From: Anaerobaca lacustris
GTDB lineage: Bacteria > Planctomycetota > Phycisphaerae > Sedimentisphaerales > Anaerobacaceae
DNA: 64,000 bases
NCBI RefSeq assembly: GCF_030012215.1
Contig: NZ_JASCXX010000020.1
Span: 49,496 to 113,495 of the forward strand
Direction: 5' to 3'
Positions 37,701 to 49,700 of this stretch are shown in pieces. The number at the start of each line of letters is the position of its first letter. Position 1 is the first letter of the stretch. The notes beneath the pieces were generated by a model. The model had not been told where the DNA came from, searched no databases, and saw only the letters and a program-made list of their open reading frames with translations. The position numbers and the translations under genes were made by a program.

Positions 37701-40700
37701 GCGGCCGTGGCCGACGACGGGCTGGCCTTCATTGCGCTGCTCAAGCCTGTGTTCGATGAGTCCGGCAAGCCAGTCATCCAAGAGAGCAATGGTTACTACC
37801 AGGCGCTGGATGTGGAGCGGGTCAACTACAACGCCAATCTCGATGACATTTCCGTGTTCGGGCTCGACGGCGACGACCGCTTCGGGATCGACGACATCCG
37901 TGTCAACATGAAGATCTACGGCGGCGAGGGCGGAGACTTCTTCCAGATCGGCCAGCTCTACAAGTCGCAGCGCACCGCCGCCGCCGGCGTACCCAACGCC
38001 GACGTTTTTGCCACGCTGGAAACCACGCGCGGCTGGCTGTCCAACGGGATCAGCTCGCCGCTGAGTATCTTCGGCGGCGAGGGCAACGACGAGTTCGTGG
38101 TCTACCACAACCTGGCCCCGCTGCAGCTCTACGGCGAGGGCGGGGACGACATGTTCCTGATCCGCGCCTTTGCGCTGGTGGGCTCGCAGGACAACCTGCG
38201 GGAGCGCACCGATGTCTCCGGCGGCGCGGGCGCCGACATGATCATTTACGCTGTGAACGCGCCGGTCAACATCGACGGCGGCGACGGGTTTGACACCGTC
38301 ATCGTCATCGGCACCGAGTTCAGCGACGACTTCGTGATCACCGAAAACGGCGTTTACGGCGCCGGGCTGAATGTCACGTTCGTGAATATCGAATCCGTCG
38401 AGGTCGACGGCGCCGAGGGCGACGACCGCTTCTTCATCCTCGGCACCGGGGCCGAGCTGGTCACGAGGGTGACCGGCGGTCTGGGCAGCGACTCGTTCTT
38501 CGTCAACGGCCCGACGCCCTATGTGGTCAGCAACGATCTGCTCGGCCACACCGGGATCATCGGCCATCTGGTCGAGAGCAACTTTGATTCCGGCGTGTAC
38601 GCCGGGCTCAAGGCCACCGGCATCGGCGCCAACGTCGTCGACGACGACGAGCCGGCCATCCGCGTCACCGTCTCCGACGGCTCCTCGGTGATCGCCCAGG
38701 GCAAAGGCGACACGGACACCTACACCGTTGTGCTCGCCCGCAAGCCGGAAGACGACGCCAAGGTCATTGTCAAGGCCTTTGCGCCATTGGGCCTGAAGTT
38801 CAAGAGTATCAACGACGTGCCCGTCCTCGATCCGAAGACGGCCACGCTGGTGTTCACCGCCGCCGACTGGAACGTGGCCCAGAAGATCGAGTTCACCACG
38901 GATGAGCAGGGCGCCGCGGAAGTGGCCACCATCACCGACGGCGGCTCGGGCCAGAACGAAAAGCAGCTCCTGGTCATCGGCGCTACCAAGGGGACGTTCA
39001 CGCTGAGCCTTGGGGCACTGGAAACCGGGGACATCACCTTCGATCCGGCAACCCCCGGCATCACGGCGTCGAAGATTCGGGAGGCAATCAATGGCAGCCT
39101 TGATGTCACGGTCACCGTCAGTTCCATCACCGCCAAGTCATACGAGATCGTGTTCACTTCTCCGGCGAACACCAATGTGGACGAGCTTACCGTGGACGCC
39201 TCGAACCTGATCGCCTATGACATTAAGGGAGTGGGGAATGGCTTCATCACCCACGATGTGTATGTGGAAGGCGGATCGTCGACCTTTGGCGACACCATCA
39301 AGGGCCTGTTCGTGGCCGACGAGGTGGCCGGCACGCTCCAGGGCACGGCCCAGATCGTGACGACCACAGAGGGCGGCAGCGGCTCCAACGAAGTCCAGAA
39401 ACTGGTTCTGGACGCCACCGACGGCTCGTTCCGGCTGTTCCTGCAGGATGACAATATCAACGGCGGCGTGCTCCAGGCCACAGCCGAGATCCTGTACACC
39501 TCGTTTGATACCGACGCCGTCGCCCAGAAGATCGAAGAGGCCCTCAACGGCTTCACCGACGTTGAAGTATCGGTCGTCAAACTCACCGATCTGCAGTTCG
39601 AGATCACCTTCCTCGGAACGGAAGACACCAATATTGCCGCACTCGAGGCGGACGATTCCCTGCTGGTCATCGGCAGCCGCGAGCTGCGGGTGCTGGGCGG
39701 CCTGCCGAAATTCATCCGCAGTCAGCCGGGCGTGCCCAGTGCGACCAACCCGACGCCGGACGACGGTGTCGATGTACTGCGCGGGGCGACAATCAAGATC
39801 ATCTCCGGCTCCGGCATCGGCCAGATCCGCCTGATCATCGCCAACACCGCCGACACCATCACAGTGGCTACGCCGTGGTCGACAGCTCTGGACGATTCCA
39901 GCCGTATCGAGATCCTCCGCTACAGCGACGTGGTCATGCCCACCGTGCAGGTCTCCATTGTCGGCGACGATGCGCCGGGTCTCGACGTGCGCGAGACCGA
40001 GGGCGGCACCTTCGCGGTCGAAGCGCCGCAGATTCATGGCTTTATTGACCTGGACGAGGACGGGATCGATGATGACGGTTCCCTTGGCCTGGTGGACTCA
40101 GTCACCGTGGCCCTGTCTATGATACCCACGGGGACCGTCACCGTGGCCCTCGACGGAACGGACAGCCTCGGCAACGAACAGCTCTTCTTTGCCGTCGAGA
40201 CCTCGCCCGGCACCTATGCAACTGTGACCGAGCTGGAGTTTACGGCTGACAACTGGAAGGATGCCGTCGAGGTCTTCATCTTCGGCGTCCAGGATGAGCT
40301 GGTGGAGGGTCTGCACAAACCCAAGATGACGCTCACGGCCAACGGCGGCGGGTACACCGATGTCGTTTCGTCGGTCGTGGTGGACCTGTGGGACGATGAG
40401 GCCCCGGGCGTGCTGGTCATCGAGAGCAACGGCACCACCGACGTGATCGAGACCGGCCACGGCAATTTCGACGGCAAGGCCATCGCTTCGGTCACGACCA
40501 AGGTCCAGGGCGTGGCCGGTGACAATGCCGCCAACGAGGTGCAGGTACTCACCATCGCCGCGGATTCGGGTACGTTCCAGCTCCGGCTGCAGGATCCGAG
40601 CATCAACGACGGCGATGAGCAGATCACCGGCAATATTGCTTACAATGCGACAGCAGGGACTATCCAAACGGCCCTCAACTCCTTCAATGGCATCTCAGTG

Positions 40701-43700
40701 AACGTGACTGCCGTGACAGTGCCCGGCTTCGACTACATCCGCAGGTTCACGATCGAGTTCACGACTCCCGGCAATGCCAACATCGCGAGCCTGACCGTGG
40801 TTCCGGGAACGCTGGCGCTGGATGACAGCGACCAGGCGCCTCTGGACGAGTTCACGCTCGACGACTACCAGGTCGTTCTGACGCGGGCGCCTCAGGGTAC
40901 GGCGACGGTGACCACAACAGTTGAAGGCGGATTCGGCACCGGCGATCCGCTGAACCCGATTGCCGAAGAGGTCCAGGTCCTGAGCATCAACGCCACCGGC
41001 GGGACCTTCACGCTGATCCTGCGCGATGCGTTCTTCAACGGCGGCGTCAACGAGACCACGGCGCCGATCACCTACAATCCGGGCGATCTGGAGGCCGTCG
41101 CTGCCGCCATCGAGACGGCGCTGGAGGACTTTGACAGCATCGTCGGGGTTGACGTGGCGGTCGACGGCACGGATTTCGTGATCACCTTCACCGACCCGGC
41201 CGACACCAACATCCCGCAACTGCGGGCTGATGCGCTGAAATTGACCCAGGAAGAGACCATTACGATCAACCTGGTCGCCGAGCCCACGCGCACGCAGCGA
41301 GGGGCTGGCCTATGGGGCATCCGGGCCTACCTGCCGGAAGTGGAGCTCCAAGCAGCCGGCACGGGCAACCTGTTCCTGACTTTCGACGAAACAAACTGGT
41401 TCACCCCCCAGACCGTGAACGTGTCGGCCGTGGCGGACAAGCGCGTCGACGGCCAGGACGCCATGAGCTTCCCGATCACGCTCGATCTGGCCAACAGCAT
41501 CCAGGGCCCGCTGGTGATCACCGGCGGCATGTCCGAGGACCGCTCGGCCGACCTGGAGCGCGAGCCGCTGATGCTGCCGGACGAGACCAACTTCAAGCCG
41601 TCCGTCGGCCAGGTCCAGGAGACGCCGGAAGGATTCGACCCGTCATTTACCCTGACCATCAATCTCGATGAGGTGGTCGCGGGCGAGACCGCCGTGCGGA
41701 CGCTGACCCAGGGCGGCGCTGCCGGCGTGGCGCGGATCGTGACCAACACCAACGGCGCCCCGGCCGAGGGCGAGAACGCGGCCCGCAACGAGATCCAGGT
41801 CCTGACCATCGACGCTGTGATCCCGGGAACGTTCAAGCTCAGGCTGCAGGACGAGAACGTCAACCTTGGTATTGCGCAGACAACCGGCGAGATTGCCTTT
41901 GATCCCGGCGACCCCGCCGGAACTGCCGAGAAGATCCAGAACGCGCTCAATCTGCTGACGGATGTTACCGTCGATGTGGAAGGCTCCGGCTCCACCTTCT
42001 TCATCACCTTCACCAGCCCGGCGGGGCAGGATGTTGCGGCCATGCTTGTTGTCGAGGCGGACCTCTCCCGTGTTGGCTACAAGGTCAAGATGCTTAAGGA
42101 CGGAGGCGATGGAGAGAACAACGAGGTCCAGGAGATCACGCTGTTCGGCAATGGCGGGACATTCACACTAAGTTTCGGCACAAAAACCACTGGTGAAATC
42201 ACGTTCAATCCGGATGATCCGCAAGCAACGGCGGCGGCGATTGAGACGGCCCTTACCGAAAGAGGCATCACAACAACCGTTGTGGGCTCGAATACCACCT
42301 ACACGGTTGAGTTTCTCGGTACAGAAGATGAGGATCTTTTGGAGGAGTTTGACGTCGATACTTCCGGCCTGCGGCTTGACGAGATCCAGACGTTGACCGT
42401 CAACGCCAGCGACGGCGGCTACAAGCTCACGCTTGACGACAGCGTCACCAAGACGAGTGTGATTGCGTACAACGCAAGTGCCGCCGAAGTGAAGACGGCG
42501 ATCCAAAGCCTCAGCCAGGTGACAGAGGTTGAGGTCGAGCGGACGGAGGTCCGCAACGGCTTCCTGTACACGATCCGGTTCGTTGACCCGAGCCAGGACT
42601 TCCCGGCTCTGGAGGTCGTGGACTCGACCCTCAAACGCACCGTCGAGGAAGCCCTTGAGACCAAGCTCCGCAAGGAACTGGAAACCCCGGACGACCTGGT
42701 GGACTTTGCCATCGAGATCACCCGGGGCGACGCCAAGAACAAGGTCCGTCTGATCATCGGCGGGACCGTGGACCCGTTAAACTCCAGCATATGGATCCTG
42801 GATGTCAACCGGCCGTGGGAGGGCGGGCTGACCACCCAGATACCAAATGACGAGAGCGAATTTACCATTGAAAAGGTCCATCCGAACCTGCTGGTGGATG
42901 AAAACGAGGAGACCGACAACCTGTATCTGACCGACGAGGACAGCGTGGTCTCCTATGTGAACTACGTGGACGGAGAGCAAATCCTGCTGCCTTCCGGCAA
43001 GCTCACGGTCCGGGCCGACCAGCTCACAGGTCTGGGCATGGCCGAGAACATCACGATCGGCGACGAACTGCAGCGCGACGGCATCGTCTACACGGCCCTG
43101 GAAGAGATCTACATCACCCTCGGCCGCGGGGACAACCTGATCGAGATCGAGGACACCCACCGCGGCGCCACGACGATCAACGCCGGCTTCGGCGAGGACA
43201 CCTTTGACATTCAGACGATCTCGGGCCACACCTTCCTGCACGGCGGGCCGGACGCCGACACCTTCAACGTCGGCCGAGAGGCGCTTGATCCCGCTGACGG
43301 TATGCTGCTCGACGGAATCAACTCTCTGCTGACACTCACGGGCGACATTCCCCAGGTGCTGGTCAAGACGCTGGCCAGGGGTTCGGAACCGGATGCCCAG
43401 GCCAATGTCGAGGGCGTCTACGAGATCCACCAGCTCGAGGTCCACGCCACCGGCGGCACCTTCACGCTGGGCTTCGAGGGCGAAATCACGGATGAACTCG
43501 ACTTCAACGCAAGCGCCGAGGACATGGAGGACGCCCTTAACGCTCTTGACGCCATCGGTGAGGTGGGCGGCGTGGCGGTCCAGCGCTTCGGCGCCTTCTA
43601 CCGCGTCACCTTCGGCAGTGAAGTGGACGTCCCGCTGATCACCGCCAACAGCGACAACCTGACCACCGAGGGTCCGGGCGACGTGCTCAACATCGACGAC

Positions 43701-46700
43701 AGCGCTGCCACAGCCGACAAGTGGGCCGTGCTGACCTCCACCTCGCTCACCGGCCTCGGCATGGGCGGCTTCGGGCAGGACCCGACCTACAATGAGATCC
43801 AGACGCTCCGGATCGATGCCTCGGGCGGCACCTTTAAGCTCAAGCTCGAGGACAGTGAACTTGGAGACGATGGTTTCGAGTTTGAAACCGGACAGTTGGC
43901 TCACAACCTTACCGCTGCGCAACTGGATGCGGCCCTCGAAGAGATGTTCCTTGCGTTCCTGAACGCACTGCGTCAGGCCGCTGCGGCTGCGGCCGACGCA
44001 GAGGTTATGCCCGATATCCTCGAAGCCGAAGATATCGGCGGCGGCCTGATTGAGGTGGCGCAGAACGACGACGTCTACGTCATCCGCATTGTGGGCCTGT
44101 TGAGCAATACGAACGTGCCGCAGATCACGGTGGACGGCAGCGGGCTCACCGGCGATATCGATGACCCGAACGACGGCACCGCCGGCGTAGCCTCGACCGC
44201 GACACGGGTGGACGGCATCACCTCCGAGGCGGCAAACGAGATCCAGCGGCTTACCATTGACGCGACGGCAGCCGGCACCTTCACGCTGGCCTTCGGCGAT
44301 GCGGAGAATAAGACCGTCGAGCTGGATGTAAGCGACGAGGCGCTGCGGGCGAACATCTTGCTGGAGCTGGAGGCGCTTGCCGGCATCGCCGCCGGCGACA
44401 TCTCGATCACTGAGATGGAAGGCGATGAAGGCGAGCGGATCTTCGACATCGAATTCATCCGCGAGCTTTCATCCCTTGACCTGGAGCCGCTCATTGTTGC
44501 ATCGGACGATCTCGAACTGGAAGGTGAGAACCCGCAAATCACTCTGACCACGGTCCAGGATGGCATGGACACCGGCATGAACGAGATCCAGGTCCTGAGG
44601 ATGGATGCGACGGGCGGCACGTACCAGCTCGAGCTGTTCATTCCGGTCCTGGAGAAGACCGTGCTGACCCTGCCCATCGCCTATGACGCCAGCGCCGACG
44701 ACGTGCGCCGGGCCCTGCAGCACGCACTGGCCCGGGCGCTCAACAACCTGGCCGAGAACGCGGACCTGAGCCGTATACGCGAGGCCTTCAAGAGCGACTT
44801 CACCGCGGTCAAGGTGGGCGGCGATTACATCATCGGGTTCCAGGGCATCACCCGTCAGACCGACCAGGGCCCGGGTGTGAGCCTGCTGAAGGTCCACGAT
44901 GACGGCCTCACCGGTTCGGCCGAGATTATCACCCGCATGGACGGCATCAACTACTACGGCTTCGAGCAGGTCAATATCCATCTCGGCAGCGGAAGCGACG
45001 TGCTGAGCGTACAGGGCACCAGCGCCGGCAGCTTCAAGGTGGACACCGAGACCCTGCACGCGGCCACCAACATCACCCTCGGCGGCGGAGACGACCAGGT
45101 CTTTGTCTCCTCCAACGCCGACCTCGACCACAACACGATCTTTATGACCGGCGGCGAGCCGGACGTGTTCGAGTTCCTGACCGGTGATCTGGACGATTTC
45201 CGTGGCAATCTGAACCTCGATTTCGGTGAGGGCCGCCACCGGCTGCTGATCAGCGACGAGGCAAACCAGGTTGGCAAGGACGCCACGATTTCCGATCAGA
45301 TCGTAACACCCACTGGTATCGGCACCTATGACCGGATCGGGGCGGCCGAGATCCAGATCCAGGGCCTGACCAAGGGCGATATTACCTACGGTGCCGATCT
45401 GGATGATGGGGACTTCTTCGACGGCATCGTCTACTGGACCGGCTACGGCCACGACACCGTGGTCATCGACGGGACCCACTACCGGGCCGGCGAGCGGACC
45501 ACCACGATGCTCAACACCGGGCTCGGTGACGACCACATTACCGTCGACCTCACCGCCGGCCAGGACGGCGACGGCTTCTTCGTTCTCAACACCATGGGCG
45601 GGGCCGCCTCTCCGGTGCCGACGGGCGAAATTGGGTCCTACAGTGACAACGACACGGTGCGGGCGGCGGCTTCCACATTGCCGCTGATTATCTTCGGCGG
45701 GTTCGGCAGTGACGACATCATCTCCGGACAGGCTGACGACATCGTGTTCGGCGATTTCGGCCGCATCGAGTACTTCAATGAAGACGGTGAGCGGATCGCC
45801 TTTATCGGCTTCGGCGGCCGCGGAGAGATCGTTTCCAGCCGGATCCTCGATCCGACGTGGGTCTATTCCGTAGACCTGACGCTCGGCGACGTGGACATCC
45901 TCGAGGGCCAGAGCGGCGACGATATCCTGATCGGCGGTGCCGCCGGTGACTTTATCGACGGCGACGAAGGCCAGGACCTGATCTTCGGTGACGCGGTGAG
46001 GCTGTTCCGCCGCGACATCAACCCGGCTTCAATGCCGCCTGCTGCCATCACCGATCCGCGCTTCCAGGCGCTTCTCGGCCAGGTCATTTACGGCCGCACG
46101 GATCTCACCCAGGTTCAAATGGGCGCCCCGGTGCCCGAGCAGAATGATAGCGGCGAGGCGCTGGTGGATGGAACGGCGCAGCCGCTCCGCTACCAGGACG
46201 ATACGCTGATTCCGGACTGGGCGGAATACCAGATCATCAACCTGTTCCACACGGCCGAACTTGAATCCAACCCGGATGGCAGCTTCGGCGACGACTACAT
46301 CGCCGGCGGGGCAGGCCACGACATGATCTTCGGCCAGCTCGGCGACGACACGATCCAGGGCGACGGGTCCATCGAGAGCGCCGTGGGACCGGAAACGGTC
46401 ATGGTCAATCGCATCGTCAATGTCCAGGACGCTCTTATGCCTGTCTATGCACGGCGGGTCCAGGACGGCACGATGTGGCTCGCGCCGGGCGTCCAGGTGC
46501 CCAGGATGGTTCTGGAGATCAACCCCTCGTTCGAGGCGGCAACCGACGGCGATGACTACATCGAGGGCAACGGCGGGAATGACACGATCTTCGGCGGCCT
46601 CGGCCAGGACGACATCATCGGCGGCAGCTCGAGTCTGTTCACCTTGGTTACGCCCGAGCAGAGGCCTGACGGCTCCGACATGATCTTCGGTGGGGCCGGG

Positions 46701-49700
46701 ACGCGGATCGACCACAACGATATCGGCCAGGCGACGAAAAATCCAGAAACCGGCGTGATCACCGAGATTGAATCCGGCCACGCGCGTGACGCCGACGTGA
46801 TCGCCGGCGACAACGCGAACATCTACCGCCTGGTGGGTGTCAATGGACAGCCGGGGGGCGCCACCGCCATCGGTTTTGCCAACGGCTTCCTGACCTTCAA
46901 CTACGACAACTATTCCGGGATGAAGATCATCCCGAGGGCGGTTGAACTCCTTGACTATACGCCGGGCGGACCCGATTTTGATGCGGCGGCGCTGAATGAC
47001 ATCGGCGCGGCCGACGAGATCCATGGTGAAGGCGGCGACGATTTCATCTACGGCATGGTCGGCGACGACATCCTGTTCGGCGACGGTCAGGACGACGACA
47101 TCATCGGTGGCTACGGCAACGACTGGATCTCCGGCGGCACCGGCCAGGACGGCGTGATCGGCGACGATGGGCGGATCTTCACCAGCCGCAACGGCACGGC
47201 CGAACCGCTCAACGGCGTGATGGTCGCCACAAGCCAGGCGTTCATCAGTACGCCGGGCAAGATGCAGCAGGCCGATATCCACGTGACCGGCCAGCTTAAG
47301 AAGGCAGTCGATCTGACACCGTTCAGCCAGGAACCGGGCTGGGGAGCAATGGACGACGAATGGGGCGGCGTGTCCAAGAACACCTCGGATGATATCATCT
47401 ACGGCGGTCTGGGCAGCGACTTCCTGCACGGAGGCTCGGGTGACGACGCGATCTCGGGGGCCGAGGCTTTGCCGCAGTTCTTCGAGGCCCCGATCAATCC
47501 GGGCAACGTGCTGGGTTACAACCCGGCCACCGGAGAGTTCGCTGCGTATGACGAGTACGATCCGTTACGGAAGATCATGCTTCACCCCGATACCGGCGAG
47601 CTGTGGAAGCCTGGCGATTCGGGAACGCCGGTGGAGTTCTTCCTCAACTTCGACCCGACCCAGGGCGTGCTGCGGCCGGGCGAAACAATCTCCACCAATG
47701 GCAACAAGACGATTACGACGCCTGATGTGTACGACGACGGCAACGACGTGATCTTCGGCGATCTGGGCAACGACTGGCTCGTGGGGGGCACCGGAAAGGA
47801 CACCCTCTACGGCGGCTGGGGCGACGACCTCCTGAACGCCGACGACGACCATCGGACCAACGGCGATGCCAACGATATGCCGGACACCCATTCGACTTAC
47901 GAGGACCGGGCTTACGGCGGCGCCGGCCGCGACATCCTGATCGGCAACACGGGCGGGGACCGGCTCATTGATTGGGTGGGCGAGTTCAACTCGTACCTGG
48001 TGCCCTTTGCGCCTTTCGGCATGGCCACGGTGAGCAGGACGCTGCAACCCCAGCTTGCAGAATTCCTCTATGCCCTGTCCTGGAGCGACGGGGCGGACCC
48101 GACACGAGCGACCGACACGGGGGCGGATGCGGCCCGCAACGGCGAGCCGTTCGGTGAGCTGGGTGTGGTCCGACAGAAAGACTTTGCCTGGCACGATCAG
48201 ACCGGCGCTCCGGCCGATCCCCAGGCCGGCAACATCCCCGGCGGCAAGCGCGATGTGCTGCGGTCGGCGAACTTCGACGGCGACAGCACGACGGCCCTGC
48301 ACGGCTTCTACGTGGACAGCGGCGCGTTTACTGTGGATAAGGGCGCGCTGAAGGTCACGGCCGAGTCCCTGGGCGGCGATGCGGCGGCCGTCTTCCATGT
48401 GGACGAGGCTTTGCCGAGCTACTTCGAGATTCAGGCCACGATCCTGGCCGTCAAGCCCACGGCCGGCTGGAAGGCGAACAGCTATATCATCTTCGACTAC
48501 CAGAGCGCGGATGATTTCAAGTTTGCCGGCATTGATGTATCCACCAACAAGCTGGTGATGGGACACCGCGACGCCTCGGGCTGGCACGTGGATGTGCAAG
48601 CGGTCGTTAAGGGCGGGCTGAAAGCCGACAAGTACTACAATGTTGTGGTAGCGGTCAATGGAACCAACGTTACCCTCGTGGTGGATAACAAGACCTATTT
48701 CAGCTACACCTTTGCGCCGCGTGTGGACCAGGATGGCTGGGTCTATGGTCTCAAAGACGGGATGGTGGGCGTCGGCTCCGACAATTCGCGCGGCGTCTTT
48801 GACAATATCGCTGTCCTCGTGCTTCCGCCCGAGATTACGTTGGAGGCGACCGAGGAATTCACCGATGGCGACCGCGTGATGGACTTCTCGCCGGCAACCG
48901 GGTCCTGGGAAATCCAGGGCGGGTTGTACGTTGGGACACCGCAGGTCAGCGACCGAGCCATCAGCCTGGTTGACTTGGGCATTGACCGTGGCCTCGAAGT
49001 CTCCTCGATCCTCGAGCTGCAGGTGACGCTCAACACCGACAAAGTCGGTGGAGTCGTCTTTGATTACTACAGTCTGGACGATTTCAAATTTGCGGCCATC
49101 GACGCGGACAACAATCAGATCGTCATCGGGCATTACACGGCCAAGAGCGGCTGGGTCACCGATGCCAGCTTCGCTCTGACGATTGAGGCGGGCACCGATT
49201 ATGTGCTGAACCTGTCGCTGAAGGGGACCACCGTCAGCGCCTCTGTCAAGAAGCTCGACGCCACGAACTGGCAGGGCTTAGTGGGCCACGTGTTCAACGC
49301 GGCAACGGTCGACGGCGGCTTCGGAGTCTTGAGCAGAGACGGCAGCAGCTCGTTTGATGCCGTAACCGTGAAGACCGACGACCCGGCATTCGCTGCCGAG
49401 ACACTACTGGCCGCCGCACCACCGGAGACAACATGGGCCGGCGAGTCGTTGTCGGCAGAGCAGCTCACGCCATTCGTCGACGAAGCGATCGCACGCTGGG
49501 CCGTGGCGTTGACAACGGATCTCAGCGAGGTCTTCGATATGGTTACATTCGCTTTGGCCGATCTCGAGGGACTTACGCTCGGCCTGACACTCGGCTCGAC
49601 GATCTGGATCGATATGGATGCGGCCGGGTGGGGTTGGTTTGTTGATCCGACTCCGTGGGACGATCTGGAATTCCACCTGCAGCAGAGTGAGTTAGGGCTG

